From contig JARGXX010000138.1 of NCBI GenBank assembly GCA_030374765.1, positions 434,001-498,000 on the forward strand: a stretch of DNA of 64,000 nucleotides. The letters are read 5' to 3'. The position numbers and the translations under genes were made by a program. The stretch comes from Agarophyton chilense. Lineage: Eukaryota > Rhodophyta > Florideophyceae > Gracilariales > Gracilariaceae. Shown one piece after another: positions 44,244 to 55,217 of the stretch (position 1 is its first letter; each line of letters opens with the position of its first letter). The notes beneath the pieces were generated by a model. That model was not told where the DNA came from. It searched no databases and saw only the letters and a program-made list of their open reading frames with translations.

Positions 44244-47110
44244 GTCCGGTTGGTGTTCGGAGCGCTTCCGCGAAACTTGAGGTCATACCGAGGGCTGTTT
44301 GGCCTCTGTGCGATGCACAGTTCCGTGCGGTTTGCCATAGATCCTGCACCATTAGTGGCCAGTAGAAGAATTCCTGTAGGGTCTGGTACATTGGTCGGCC
44401 TACAAATTGACCAGCCAAGCGGAGGAAATGTGCGAGGCATAGGAATCGCGCCCTTAGAGAAGTTGGTATTACCCGTTGGAGTGCGCCATCCAGCGGTGAG
44501 CGGCGACATAGTAGTCCAAATCGGTCATAGTCGAATAGGCACCCTGGGGTTCCTACCAATTGGCCTGTTTCCTTGCAGTACTCGTCGTCGACCTGCACCT
44601 GTAGGAGTTCCTCAATAGTTATAGGGAGGAGTTTTTTTTCCTCCAGTGCTATCGCATTAACCTGAGGTGGTGCCGAATTGGGCGGTACTGTCTCCCGGTC
44701 CAATAGGTATACTTCGTTCTCCCTTACCTCAGGATCTTCCGATCGGACCTTACCGATAAGGTCATCTGTTTTTGTATAGTTCTGAGGTCCTTCTTCTGTA
44801 AAGTGAGCGGGAATTAGGTCGTCCAATGGGGTGTCATCAATTCTGTCGGTAATGATTCGCGACAGGCATCCGCTGCCTGATGCTTGATGCCTCGCCTATT
44901 GGTTATCTCGTAGTCATATTCGGAGAGCCTGAGGCGCCACCTAGCGAGGCGACTCGTTGCATCGGTCATATTGAGTAACCAGCGGAGTAAATCATAGTCT
45001 GTCCTAATGGTAAACCTGGTTCCGTCGAGGTACGGACTGAGTTTCAATACGGACCATACGATGGCTAGACATTCCTTTTCGGTCGTACTGCAGTTTCGCT
45101 GCGCGCTGGTGAGCGTTCTGCTCCAGTACCCAATAGGTCGATAGGCCTTCTGTGACTCCTGTTCCTGTAGCAGTGCATAACCCACTCGGATATCAGAGGC
45201 ATCTGTGTCCAGAACGAAAGGCCTATTAGGGTTTGGTAAGGACAATATTGGTGGGTTCAGCAATTTGTCCTTTAGGGTCTGAAATATCTCGTACTGGTCG
45301 TCCGTAAGGGCTTGGAACTCCGAAGGTGTTCCCTTCTTCAGCATCGCGTTTAGAGGGGCCGAGATCCTGGAAAACCCTTGGACGAATTGTCGGTAAACGT
45401 TGCAGAAGCCCACGAAGGATCGTAGTTCCGTGTTGGTCCTAGGAGGCTTAGCCTGTCGAATCGCATTTGTGGTCCGTGTGGCCACCTTTAGCATTTCTGG
45501 GAGGACGACGTGTCCGAGATAGTTCACTGAGGCCTGGAAGAAACCGCGTTTGCGGAGTTTAAGGGTTTCTCCAGCGTCTTGTAGGATTTTTAGCACCTTT
45601 TTCACGTGGCGAAGGTGTTCCTTTACGGTCCGTGAGAAGAGTATAACGTCATCCAAATAGATGAGGGCGAACTTCCATTTGACTATGGACAGTCTAATGT
45701 ACACTATCCGTTGGAAAGTGGCTGGTGCTTTCTTCAAACCAAAGGGCATGCCAGTGAATCTGAACAGACCTTCATGGGTGGTAAAGGTTGTCAGAGCTCC
45801 CGTATCTTCGGCCAAAGGGATTTTCTAGTATCCAGAGTTATCTTTCAGTGTGTTAAATACGAGAGCTTCGCCTAAGGGATCCAGACAGTCGTCCATGAGG
45901 GGTATCGGGTATGAGTCCCTCCTGGTTACTTTGTTCAGCTTCCTGTAGTCGACACAGAATCTGACGGAGCCATCTTTCTTCGCCACGATGAAAAGGAGAC
46001 TTGCCCATGCGGATTCATTTAGAGGCCCCAGCTCTATGACTCCAGCTTTGTGCATCTTGTCCATCTGGTCGGCGACAATTTCCCTACCTTTATGGCCGGT
46101 ACGGTACGGGTGCTGGAACTATGGTCTACCATCATCCTGAAGATCAATGCGGGGTGTAGTGGCTCTGATTGTGCCCAATCTACCTGACCACGTGGCCTGG
46201 TATTTACTGAAGAGATCAAGTACCTGGGGTCTATAGGATTCGAATTCTGCGCCTATGGCGACCGTCTCCTCCCAAGAGTCGACGTCCACGTCGGGAGTTG
46301 GCGTCGCAAGGTTATCCATTCTGGCCTCCATAATGGCCACAGGCGCAGATAGAGTGATACCAGTCACTGTACCTTTAGGTAACCGCACGTGATTATCTCG
46401 GAAGTTGCTGATTGCGACCAAGAAGGACATGTTGGGGTGGCTGTCCATTTCTCCATTGGCCATCAAGGTAAGGTGCTTCAGAACTGTTTTCGGGGGGTTC
46501 TGAAGCGTTACGAGACCTGAGGACTGGGAATGGACCGATAATGCGATTTGGGTCATCAGCGGTATCGTTATGGCCTTTGACAGGCGAACCTTATTGGACT
46601 TCGTGTTTTCGGAGACAACCGCTGGTTTGCGGTTAGGTTGTGGCCCTGGGGCGGAACTTTCCTAAGGCCTGGATAAATGGAATTAATGTATCGATCGATA
46701 AAGGAGGTCCCTAGGATTGACTCAACGGCAAAGTTAAGACATACAAGGAACCACGTGCGGACTTTGAATTGTCGTAACTGGAGGTAAAGTGGTACTATCC
46801 CTTTAATGTCCATTGGTCTACGAGACGCATCGGTAATCCTTGGGGTCTTCCTTGCCTCAACGAAATCTTGCCAACCCAGTGGGAGCAGCTTAGGATGGAC
46901 CAAGTTGGGACCAGCGCCTGTGTCCAATACAGCTCTGGTCACTCGAGAGTTGTTGGCACGAAGTCCTACGGTTACTCGAACTTTATAGTTCTCTTTCCTG
47001 AGGGTACAGACGGGGTCGTTACTGTGTTCCAATTGTGGTTCATCCTGAGTGGTCCATTGTGGGTAGTTCGTTTTGGGAGGTGAAGAGCTCTTTGGCTCAT
47101 GACCGTCCAC
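44221..47110 (-). pseudogene. pol: G3 pol: protease, RT, RNase H, truncated integrase
   Basis: Protease VLDTGAGPNLVH lies near 46920. The frame then shifts, and 46556 to 44814 is one frame with stops at 46119 and 45825. RT shows VRFCVDYRKLNK, MPFGLKKAPATFQ and IYLDDVILF; the stop at 45825 falls where a Trp of SGYWQ is expected. RNase H shows LDTDASDIRVG and RTDYDLLRWLL. The integrase finger (CLAHFLRLAGQFVGR) has lost key residues, and the protein ends at 44221, reading antisense through the end of the accessory gene. The DDE core and chromodomain seen in G2 are missing, removed by a deletion with its joint near 44302. Confidence 0.9.
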
Positions 47111-47160
47111 TTGGTTGAGGCAGGGGCTTAAAGAGGGAGGATTTGCCTCGAGTCGTCCCT

Positions 47161-48013
47161 CTAGGAGTTTTCCGATGGGGTTTCTGTTTCTTCCTGAGGA
47201 TAGGGTTCTTCCAAGGGGTCGTGCGTAGAATCTAAAATGGCGTGGACCTGTGGGGCTTTGATCGGAGTGTCCGGGGGCGTGGCATAGCGTGAGCTTTCAG
47301 GGGTATCTATGGGTCGTGGCTGTGCCCTGTTATACATTCCTTTGGATCTCTGCACCCGGTAATTCTCTTCCCTTAGGGCTAGGAGGGTTTTACGTGCGTC
47401 CTCGGGCAGATACCTCGTATACTCACAAGGTTGGGTCACTGACAGGCAGAGGAAGCAGGCCCTTGGGGAGCGAACAAAATCGTCATTGCGGGGCGGAAAG
47501 GGAGGCTACTTGGGTGTGGGTGGTCCAGTGGTCGCTGTAGTTCCCTGGGAGGTATACGATGGGGGCCCGGACGGAGGAGCACTGAAATTGACCGCGAGGA
47601 CGTCTCCCGAATCATCTTAATGGAGTGAAGCATCCATGTCCGACTACGTGGAGCTAACGAAATGGGCTTCGTTCGGTTTACGCAATGGAGTTGCCTGTCC
47701 TCTGGTTAAATCAGCGTTGCGCCTGGAGGTCCTGTAGGTTTCGCCATAACCCTCGGCGTAGGTAACGAGCCTTCGGAAGGAGTATTGCGGGTTTTCCGTG
47801 TGGTAATTGCGCACATGTGTCCGAATGGCAGGGAGCAATCCCGTGATGAAGTGACGTTTAAGCCGTCCTTCGGAGAACACGTTTCCACATCGGTAAGCCT
47901 TCTTCTATAAGTCGTCTGCGAAAGCCGATTCGGTCATGTTAGAGCTCTGCCTAAAAAATATTACTTCCTGGATGGCATCCATTATAACGTCATCCGTGGC
48001 GTAAGTTTCCAAG
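47161..48013 (-). pseudogene. gag: G3 gag, C-terminal part
   Basis: Continues the gag interrupted by the TIR element: LETYATDDVIMDAIQ directly at the insertion edge, then KKAYRCGNVFSEG, matching KASHRCGNVYPAG of G1. In-frame and frameshift lesions lie near 47905 and 47640. The zinc knuckle region (CFLCLSVTQPC near 47460) has lost its histidine. Gag ends at TAG near 47161 after SENS, and the protease lies in the -1 frame as in G1 and G2. Confidence 0.8.
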
Positions 48014-48015
48014 AT

Positions 48016-48042
48016 CGTCTGTGTTCTCGGAAAGCTAGTATT
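48016..48042 (+). repeat. Left TIR of the 11.95-kb element
   Basis: 27 bp beginning CGTCTGTGTTCTCGG and ending in GCTAGTATT. GCTAG recurs at 48047 and 48144. Confidence 0.87.
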
Positions 48043-48474
48043 AGCCGCTAGTTTAGTATGCCGGAAGATATCCGGCGAAAAATCTGCGAAAAATGACGGA
48101 TCGCGGATGCAGAGGTAATTTCTGTTAATTTTTTAGAGTGCCAGCTAGTTTTGGCTTTCGATTCTACATCAAAAACCTGCACATTATGAATGGGAAACGA
48201 AGGCAAAAGCCCCTGCTAGTGTACCGCCTATGTTTGGATGCCAAACCCTAGATGTGAATGACAATAATCTTGCTCAAACACCCTCCAACAAACCCATATG
48301 ACAATGACATCTCCCAGAATTACCATCCGCAATACGATCTGGTGTCGTCCACCATCCCCTTGCACCCCTCATCCTCCTCTCCACTCCCCGCAATCCCCGC
48401 CACAAACCCTCCTTCTCCTTCTCTTCTTCCCCAACAGGCCTCATACTTCAACTGGGGTGTTCTTGTAATGCAAG
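48043..48474. other. Left subterminal region of the TIR element
   Basis: About 430 bp with GCTAG motifs and an AATCTGCGAAAAATGACGGAT stretch that is weakly repeated beyond the Tc1 element at 49809-49830. No gene was seen. Confidence 0.4.
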
Positions 48475-48476
48475 TA

Positions 48477-49776
48477 CAGTGCGTTTCAAAAACATATCTC
48501 TTTACAAAAACTGCGCCAAAAAGGCATTTCACGTACTGTAGAGCACATTTCACAACATATAAAAACCACTAAGTCAATAACACTGTTTCAAAAGTATATC
48601 CTTTATACAATCATTCGCTCAATTATGGCTCGTGGCGCACCTCTGACACGCTCTTAACAGCTGGAAATCATGGAATTAGTAGGTCAGGGTATGATTCCAG
48701 CAGATATAGCCCGAAAACTCAAGCGCAGCCCAAAAACAATCAGCAACTTCATCAAAAACCCCGCTACATACGGAACAAAGCGTTCAACCGGCCGTCCTAC
48801 GGCACTATCCCCGGCCGATAAGCGTGGAATTAAGCGAGAACTATGCCGCAACACTTCATCTTGCGGAAAATTTGTCAAAACTCTAAATTTGCCTCTATCA
48901 CGATCTACAATATGGCGTGAAGTCAACCCTCAAAAGTTGTTCAAGTACACAAAAAGAGGAAAATTTTTTTTTTAAAAGATAATCACAAGAAAAATCGAGT
49001 TGAATGGTGTGCTCAAAAGGCTTATTGGAAAACAGATTGGAATAATGTTATCTTTTCCGACGAAAAAAAAGTTTAACCTTGATGGTCCAGATTGCTATAA
49101 ATTTTATTAGCATGATCTACGAAAAGAAAAGAAGGAATTTGTGACTAGGCATTCAGGAGGCGCATCAGTAATGGTTTGGGCTGGAATCTCCACGAAAGGA
49201 GCAACTGATATGGATTTTGTTGAAACTACAATGAACTCTGAGAAGTATGCTGAGGTTCTAGAAAACTATCTTTTACCTTTTGCATACTGTATGCACGGAG
49301 AAGAATTCATTTTTTAGCAAGATAATGCACCTGTGCATAAATCTAATTCTATGAAACAGTGGTTCAATAGTCTAAATATGTCGGTTATGGAATGGCCTGC
49401 GCGCTCTCCTGACCTCAACCCTATCGAAAACATTTGGGGAATGTTGGCCCGAATGGTTTATGGGCAAGGAAGGCAATTTGATACAGTTTTTGATTTGAAA
49501 AATTGTATCAAAGATTGCTGGGAAAAGATTGACTGTAATGCTATCAATTCTTTTATAGAATCAATGCCAAAGCGTTGTATAAGTGTTATACAGGCTAGAG
49601 GAGCAAAAATAAACTACTGAACTCGCGTTAGAATAAAAAGGATGCAATAAAGGTTATGATTTTGAAACAGTTTTTTTACTTGAAAATTTTTTCACACTGA
49701 TTTTGTTAGTTGTACTGTAGCCAAAACGTCGATTTTTGGAAAATTTGCGCGAGGGATATGATTTTGAAACAGACTT
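48477..49776 (+). mobile_element. Tc1-type DNA transposon with IR/DR ends
   Basis: 1.3 kb flanked by TA (48475-48476, 49777-49778). Each end has two GTTTCAAAANNATA-type motifs: 48484 and 48586 on the left, and their inverses near 49766 and 49662 on the right. This gives the IR/DR layout known from Tc1/Sleeping Beauty-like elements, where each motif is a transposase-binding site. One transposase gene, broken, lies between. Confidence 0.85.
48625..49620 (+). pseudogene. Tc1 transposase, DD34E (broken)
   Basis: Start MARGAPLTRS at 48625. An in-frame TAA at 48655 is followed by an HTH region (MIPADIARKLKRSPKTISNF) and a second HTH ending TIWREV. A frameshift lies in the A/T run near 48966. The catalytic part shows IFSDEKKFNLDG, then QDNAPVH and SPDLNPIENIWG. 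There are 34 residues between the second Asp and the Glu, which is the Tc1 spacing. Further stops occur near 49108 and 49316 (TAG in front of QDNAPVH). It cannot make active enzyme. Confidence 0.93.
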
Positions 49777-49778
49777 TA

Positions 49779-50430
49779 TGAGGTGCAAGAAGCGCAGGGG
49801 GTAAAGAAAATCGTCAAAAAAATCTGCAAAAAATGAGGAATGGGCAATGTGCAAGCAATTAATTCAGATTTTTCGGATACCACACCTTCGCGCATTCACA
49901 CGAATCCTAGCAGTGGAGAATGCAGAACGCAAGGGCACTAAAGCGCTAGTTTTCATCTCATTCGATGTAAATGAAACGCTAGTTTACTTCCCTTTACTAA
50001 ACACTAATAAACTCTTGAATCACCCCACTATTTCTTCCCTTCAGAAGTACTTCCCGCCCGTTGTCGGCTGCGTTTCCGTTTCCGGGAACGTCAGCGCATA
50101 GGAGTCTTTCGGAGAACTAACCCTTTCCTCCTTCACAGCTCCACCCCCACCACGCTCCTCCTTTCGTTCAAGAGTATTCCACCTTTGCATCTCCTGCTAT
50201 GGTAGAACCCTCTCCGTCTTACTCACAGCAGTCGCCAACGTCCTGAACCCACCCAGCTCCCCTACTTCTCTCTTCCCTTCTTCTCCCTTACCTTCACCTT
50301 CACCCTCATTCTGTCAAGCTCCGTATCCCTCGCCACATTTGGCGTCTCCTCCCCAACTCTCCCTTTCCTCTTGCCCACCTCCTTCGTTGCCTCCACCTTC
50401 TCCACATCCTCCTCACTCACGGGAAACGCT
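49779..50430. other. Spacer inside the TIR element
   Basis: About 650 bp. The frame at 49847-50101 has no recognised domain. A pyrimidine-rich run covers 50120-50400. Confidence 0.35.
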
Positions 50431-51838
50431 CTAAGCCCTTCGATATACGCGTGTTCGCCGGTGGAACACAGCTGAGAGTGGGCTGTGCAGTTATGGTCAC
50501 GCAATCTGTTACTTGCATGCTCTTCATCGTAACCTGAACCATAAAATCACCCTCCATATTCGCAGCAAAGAGGGTTGGAGTCTCCTCGTCAAACCCTGGT
50601 AGACTCTAGCCGGTTCCATTTCGTCGGCGCTGATTAGTTCAAGCATCCTCGTAGCCGAAGTAAAAGTCTGAAGAAGGTACGAATCATATCTTTCATCGAT
50701 ATGACGCCTCAAAGAAAACATGTCCTTGATCCCCGGCAACTCCTCCGAGGCATGTTCAGAAATACCGATTCCTTTGCGGATTATCCTCAAAGATCAATCC
50801 TTTCCTTGAGCATGTGATCACCTGATTCTGTTCGTGTCGTAAGTATCCTACACCCTTCACCATACAAAAGTCAATTATAGGTCCCAAGTGAGGATAAGTT
50901 CGTACAATTTCTAAAAAACTTCCAGTTTATACGTTTCTCTCACGTCCTAGACGAACAAGCTGTGAATCGCCGGTATTAGAGCCCATGAACGCGAACGAAC
51001 TGTCCAAATAAGAGATGCAACAGGCAGTACTTGTCTCTCCAAGTGCTTCTAGTTTGATACCAGTAATGGTATTCTTTTGGTCTGTGATAAGCAAAGGAAT
51101 GCTAAGACAGCCCTTCTCATCACCGATGAGGTATCTAATGCCTTTCTCACCAACTTTGCCCACGGGAGTTATGATTGCGACCTCGAATGGTTACGATATT
51201 TGCCCACCATGAGCCGTAAGGTATGTCACAAAGTCCTCTCCAAATATGAGAACGCCGCCTATGGGATCTGGGACAGCAACGAGTTTCGAGGCGGTAATCT
51301 CCAGCGTTGCGCTCTTCCACGAACCCTCCGCAACGTCTTGGTCGTTCATACGGATTTCTTACGTTCGCAACTCGCGGCTCTCTTTTCCATGAGCACACAA
51401 GACGGCTACAGTGGGATACTGAAAGCCGTGGAGGAACACCATGTCGAAGATGGTTTCCTCAAGGAGCCTGACGTTAAAGGTGGTTTTGTCAGCATCGCGT
51501 TCGGTGGGAACTACTTTCAGCAGACGCTTGTACTGATGAAGCGCGACACATTTGGCTTTGGGGTCGATAATGCTCATATAACTTGTACTTTTCCGTGATG
51601 ACGATAAGTTGGTCCTGTGTCTTACCCGGGACTCGCATGAGGTGCATACCGGAAATAGTTCCATGAATTGGAAGTTCAATGACACATGCCTGCCCTTCCT
51701 TGGTTATAGTATACAATTGAATGTAGCTGACCTTGGCAACGAGCAGGTTGCGCTGATCCGGGGCCAAGAAGCTGCCCACGGCTGTGTGTCAGACGCGCGA
51801 CGCCTTGTGCGCGGTGACGACGTAGTTGTACATATTGC
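50431..51838 (-). pseudogene. DDB1: DDB1 gene fragment (5' third), broken
   Basis: DDB1 is the adaptor of CUL4 ubiquitin ligases and a damaged-DNA binding subunit built of beta-propellers. The minus strand begins MYNYVVTAHKASRV, matching the conserved DDB1 N-terminus. It continues IIDPKAKCVALHQYKRLLKV, LGETSTACCISYLDSSFAF, NTGDSQLVRLG, IIRKGIGISEHASEELPGIK, FAANMEGDFMVQVT. This covers roughly the first 400 residues of the ~1,100-residue family. There is a TGA after codon 14 and several frameshifts and stops. The rest of the gene is absent, so this is a captured 5' piece and not a decayed whole gene. Confidence 0.88.
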
Positions 51839-52319
51839 TTCAAGGACGGGTGCTCCAAAGCAGTGAAGACGAAAACGGACGCGAGAGAGGCAACTGAGAG
51901 ACTGACCGACAAACTACGTGAAAAGTCCCCATCGCGCCTCCGATATCCAAACAGCGTGAGCCATGCACGAGGGCGCATGTAATCGTTGTGTGGAACCGTT
52001 CGACTCCGAAGTTGGCCGAGACCGCTCATATTCTCGTTCACGGTGCAATTTGGCAGCCGGTCATGGTGTGTGCTGAGTCTTCAATGGTGACGCGGTTTGC
52101 GCTGGCCAGTTGCAAGCAAGATACTGACACCAGCCGGAAAGCGGATTTTTGTGAAACTAAGATACAAAAAAACTGTTGAAAGGCTCGGGAGCGTTGAAAA
52201 CTTTTGTATCGCAAGAAGTACAATCGCGTCAAGAAACGTGGCACAACGTCAAGCACGAGACAATTGGCTTACTGGATAGATTATTGGATCGAGTTCCTTC
52301 GCGGCCCTCTGGAAAGGAA
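51839..52319. other. Unassigned region between DDB1 and GH16 fragments
   Basis: About 480 bp that could include the DDB1 5' flank. No domain was recognised. Confidence 0.3.
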
Positions 52320-53132
52320 GGAGACTGGACTTTGATAGAGAGCGTAAGTGACGAATTCGAAGGCAATGCCCTGAACCTCGACAAGTGGGAGCCATTCAAC
52401 AGAAATAGGAAGGGTCGAGCTCCTGGATGGATTAACAGGGAGAATGGGACGGTTCGAGACGATTGCCTGCAGCTGCACTCGCGTCTACAAGCGCCTCCGA
52501 CTTGTTATCCTCCGGCCTACCACAAATTCTCAACCGCGTCTGTTCCAAGCAAGACAAAGGTGAGATATGGATATTTCGAAGCAAAGGTGGAGCTGGCAGA
52601 ATCCTGTGTTGCAAGTGCTTTCTGGTTCGCCTGCAACGACGCTCAGACGTGGAATCAAATCGGTGTGTTCGAGGTGAGTGGAAAGTGCGGTTACGAACGT
52701 AAGTTCACCATGAACGCACATGTGTTCCGCAAGGGTGGTCAAATTCTGGCAAAGAAAATTGCATCACCCTTAATCCACAACACTGCCGTTCCGAGTTTGT
52801 GATGAGACATTCATCACCGCCCTAGACTGCACGCCGGAGTACATTAGATGGATTGTGAATGGCAATATCGTTCGACAAATTCCTAATGAACACTGGCACG
52901 AGGAAATGTGGGTACAGTTCGATTGTGAGACGATGCCTAACTGGTTCGGGATGCCGAGCGTCGTAGTGCAGCTGATAAACTCTTACAAACTCAAAACGGG
53001 TGGAGTACATGTGGCATATGAGAGCGCAGCGCATGCCTGTTTGGTGGAGGGAGTGAGGACTGCGATACGGGCGGTTGAGCCAATGGTCATGAGTTTTGCA
53101 GAACATGGTGGTTTCGCTCTCCTCGGTGCATG
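52320..53132 (+). pseudogene. Glycoside hydrolase family 16 fragment, frameshifted
   Basis: GH16 enzymes cut beta-linked galactans or glucans (agarases, carrageenases, laminarinases). Visible family blocks are SDEFEGNALNLDKW, GRAPGWINREN, VRYGYFEAKVELAES and ASAFWFACNDAQTW, then WNQIGVFEVSGK where EIDxxE-type catalysis is expected. After a frameshift near 52800 come TPEYIRWIVNGNIVRQIP and FDCETMPNWFGMP. The catalytic motif reads QIGVFE, so the nucleophile Glu and the middle Asp are both replaced. The fragment lacks a signal peptide start. GH16 subfamily and substrate were not determined; in red algae such genes are plausible matrix-galactan enzymes. Confidence 0.83.
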
Positions 53133-54900
53133 ACTCCCGGATTCATAAGATTCTACAGTTGGTCGCAACGGTGGGTATCGCTCCAAAGATGATTCACGAC
53201 AGGATCACGAGGAATGACCCGCAAGAGGAGCCTGGTGAGAGACGCAAGCGTCGCGTGCAAGATTTCATGTGCTCAAAGACGCACTCGAGATTCAACGAGC
53301 GGAGGGGACATGTGCAGTGTTTGCAGTGGACGTGGGATTCATGGCCACCCAAAGCGAACTCAAAGCGATACACCGCGTTGTGATTTCGCACACGATTCAG
53401 TGTCGGGAATTGATCATGTGGGAGATTTGATGATATAAAAGATGAAAAGGTAGTAAGAGCGCGGATGACATAGTTTTCCACCGTGTGAAGTTTGTAACTC
53501 TTTGTCGAGCTGTGCCTCACATAGCGGCATTATCGATATGCTTGTGGAGCGACGAGAGCAGCGATCAGAGCGAGACTGGTGGAAACATGCTGCGGAGGCG
53601 CAGACGGGAGTGCAAGAAGAGTACGGCAGGAAAGTAGAGGACCAGGCAACCAAAACCGGGCGGCTACGACCATGCGACCACGATCATGGGTCATGGCCGT
53701 GCGAAAGGTCGGGGCGCAAGGGAGAAACAGAGGATAGGTCTCATAGCAGGCCATCACAGACGAAATGGCGTCAAACAAAGCGTCGTCGGGAACGCTAGCC
53801 ACCGTGCGCCGCGTCAGGAAGCTTCACCATGAACGCAAATGAACGAGGTGAGCACACGGACGGACAGACGCAATGGTCACACAGTAGACACGCGGAGCCG
53901 CTACACCGCGGGGACTACGCGGAGGAAGCGAAGAGCTGCTGCGTAGCAAAGAGATCAATTCCAGTGAGCAACGTTGATGGCGAGGCGAGTAGGAGAAATG
54001 TGCGAGAAAAGTGGGTGTTGCAGCTACTGGTGGCTACAGGCGGTGAAATCGGGCAGGAGGCCAATCGACAGGGCGTCGCTGACGTCGGACTTCTGACCAA
54101 TCAGAAAGCTAGGTTCAGGTCTCCGTACCTTGCAAATCAGCTCGTTTAGGCCGATCCGCTCTCCACCTACAGAAAGACTAGGCTCAAACATTGCTGGAAG
54201 TCGGACGTCAGCGACGCCGTGTCGATTGGCCTCCTGCCGGGTATCACTGCATACGCGCACGGCTCTTTGTCGAGGTCCAAAACACCCGGCAACCGCGATG
54301 CTCAAACCACCACCACAACTACCCCGAACGCAATCCCTCCCCTTCCCTGGACCCTCCTCCTCCCTCTCTCTCAACCCTAGTCATCCTTAAGCCCCAGCTC
54401 GACGCGCACCAAACATTTACCGCGCTGCTCGCGCCCCTGCATACAGCCGCATCCCGCCATCCCCATTTCCGCATTCCCCTCCTCCCTTCTCCCTCAGCGC
54501 TTTCACCGAGGGTGCATCCAACGCTGCACGTTACGCACCTTCCTTCCGAAAGCCAACCCTCCAACTCGCCATCTTGTTGGGATTAGCGCACCGACTGCTT
54601 CCAAACTTCATTTTACTTTGCCTCAACCGTCGTCACCGTGATCCACATTCTCTCCAGCGCCCTCCTCAGGGCAACCGTTCCCCGATCTCTTTCTGAATCC
54701 ACTGGAAACGCCAACTCAGCTTTCACATCCCACATTTGTACCATCTTCACCAAAACATCATCTTCCGCTGCAACCCCGTCCGCAACTAACCATTACATTG
54801 CCATTTCCTCTCCACCTCCTTTCTCAGTGCGACATACCTTCCCCGACTTCCTGCTAAATACAATGCCACACCCAACTCCGTCTTCAAAATCAACATTTGT
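53133..54900. other. Low-information interior of the TIR element
   Basis: Contains the inverted repeat at 54042-54247 and a weak BED-finger-like stretch on the minus strand near 53290-53360 (CKHC .. HMKSC pattern). That would be transposase-like if real, but the context is too short to call. No other gene is supported. Confidence 0.3.
54042..54247. repeat. Imperfect palindrome, about 51-bp arms
   Basis: Arms 54042-54092 and 54197-54247 share GGCAGGAGGCCAATCGACA and GGCGTCGCTGACGT on opposite strands, separated by 104 bp. Each arm has a CCAAT box. It could be a small inverted-repeat insertion or a duplicated promoter piece. Confidence 0.85.
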
Positions 54901-54944
54901 ACAACCACAACCAAACATCATCTGCCGCCGCTACCTCGTCCGCA

Positions 54945-55155
54945 ACCCCGTCCGCAACTCACCCCCGCACTAGCTCTCCCTTCACCACGGCCGCAACCCT
55001 GTCCCCACCTAACCCCCGCACTAAATCTCCTTCCACCACGGCCGCAACCCAGTCCCCACCTAACCCCCGCACTAATTCTCCCTCCAACACCGCCGCAACC
55101 CCGTCCGAAACTCACCGCCGCAACCCCGTCCGCAACTCACCCCCGCACTAACTCT
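54945..55155. repeat. 51-bp minisatellite, about 3-4 copies
   Basis: C-rich units of the type CCCGCACTAAATCTCC..ACGGCCGCAACC, period 51 bp (17 codons), partly degraded at the right end. Confidence 0.85.
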
Positions 55156-55217
55156 CCCTCAACCACCGCTCCAACCTTAACTCTGACTACGAACCCTCTC
55201 GCGAAGCCCCACTCCAA

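Noticed and set aside
51988-52279. Small plus-strand frames upstream of GH16 as a signal peptide exon
   Set aside because: No hydrophobic leader or splice signals convincingly joined to the GH16 frame.
53290-53365. BED zinc finger of a hAT transposase
   Set aside because: Only a short CxxC..HxxxxC pattern on the minus strand; no catalytic domain nearby.
54900-55155. Possible CRISPR-like array
   Set aside because: Units are contiguous 51-bp tandem repeats without unique spacers; it is a minisatellite in a eukaryotic context.
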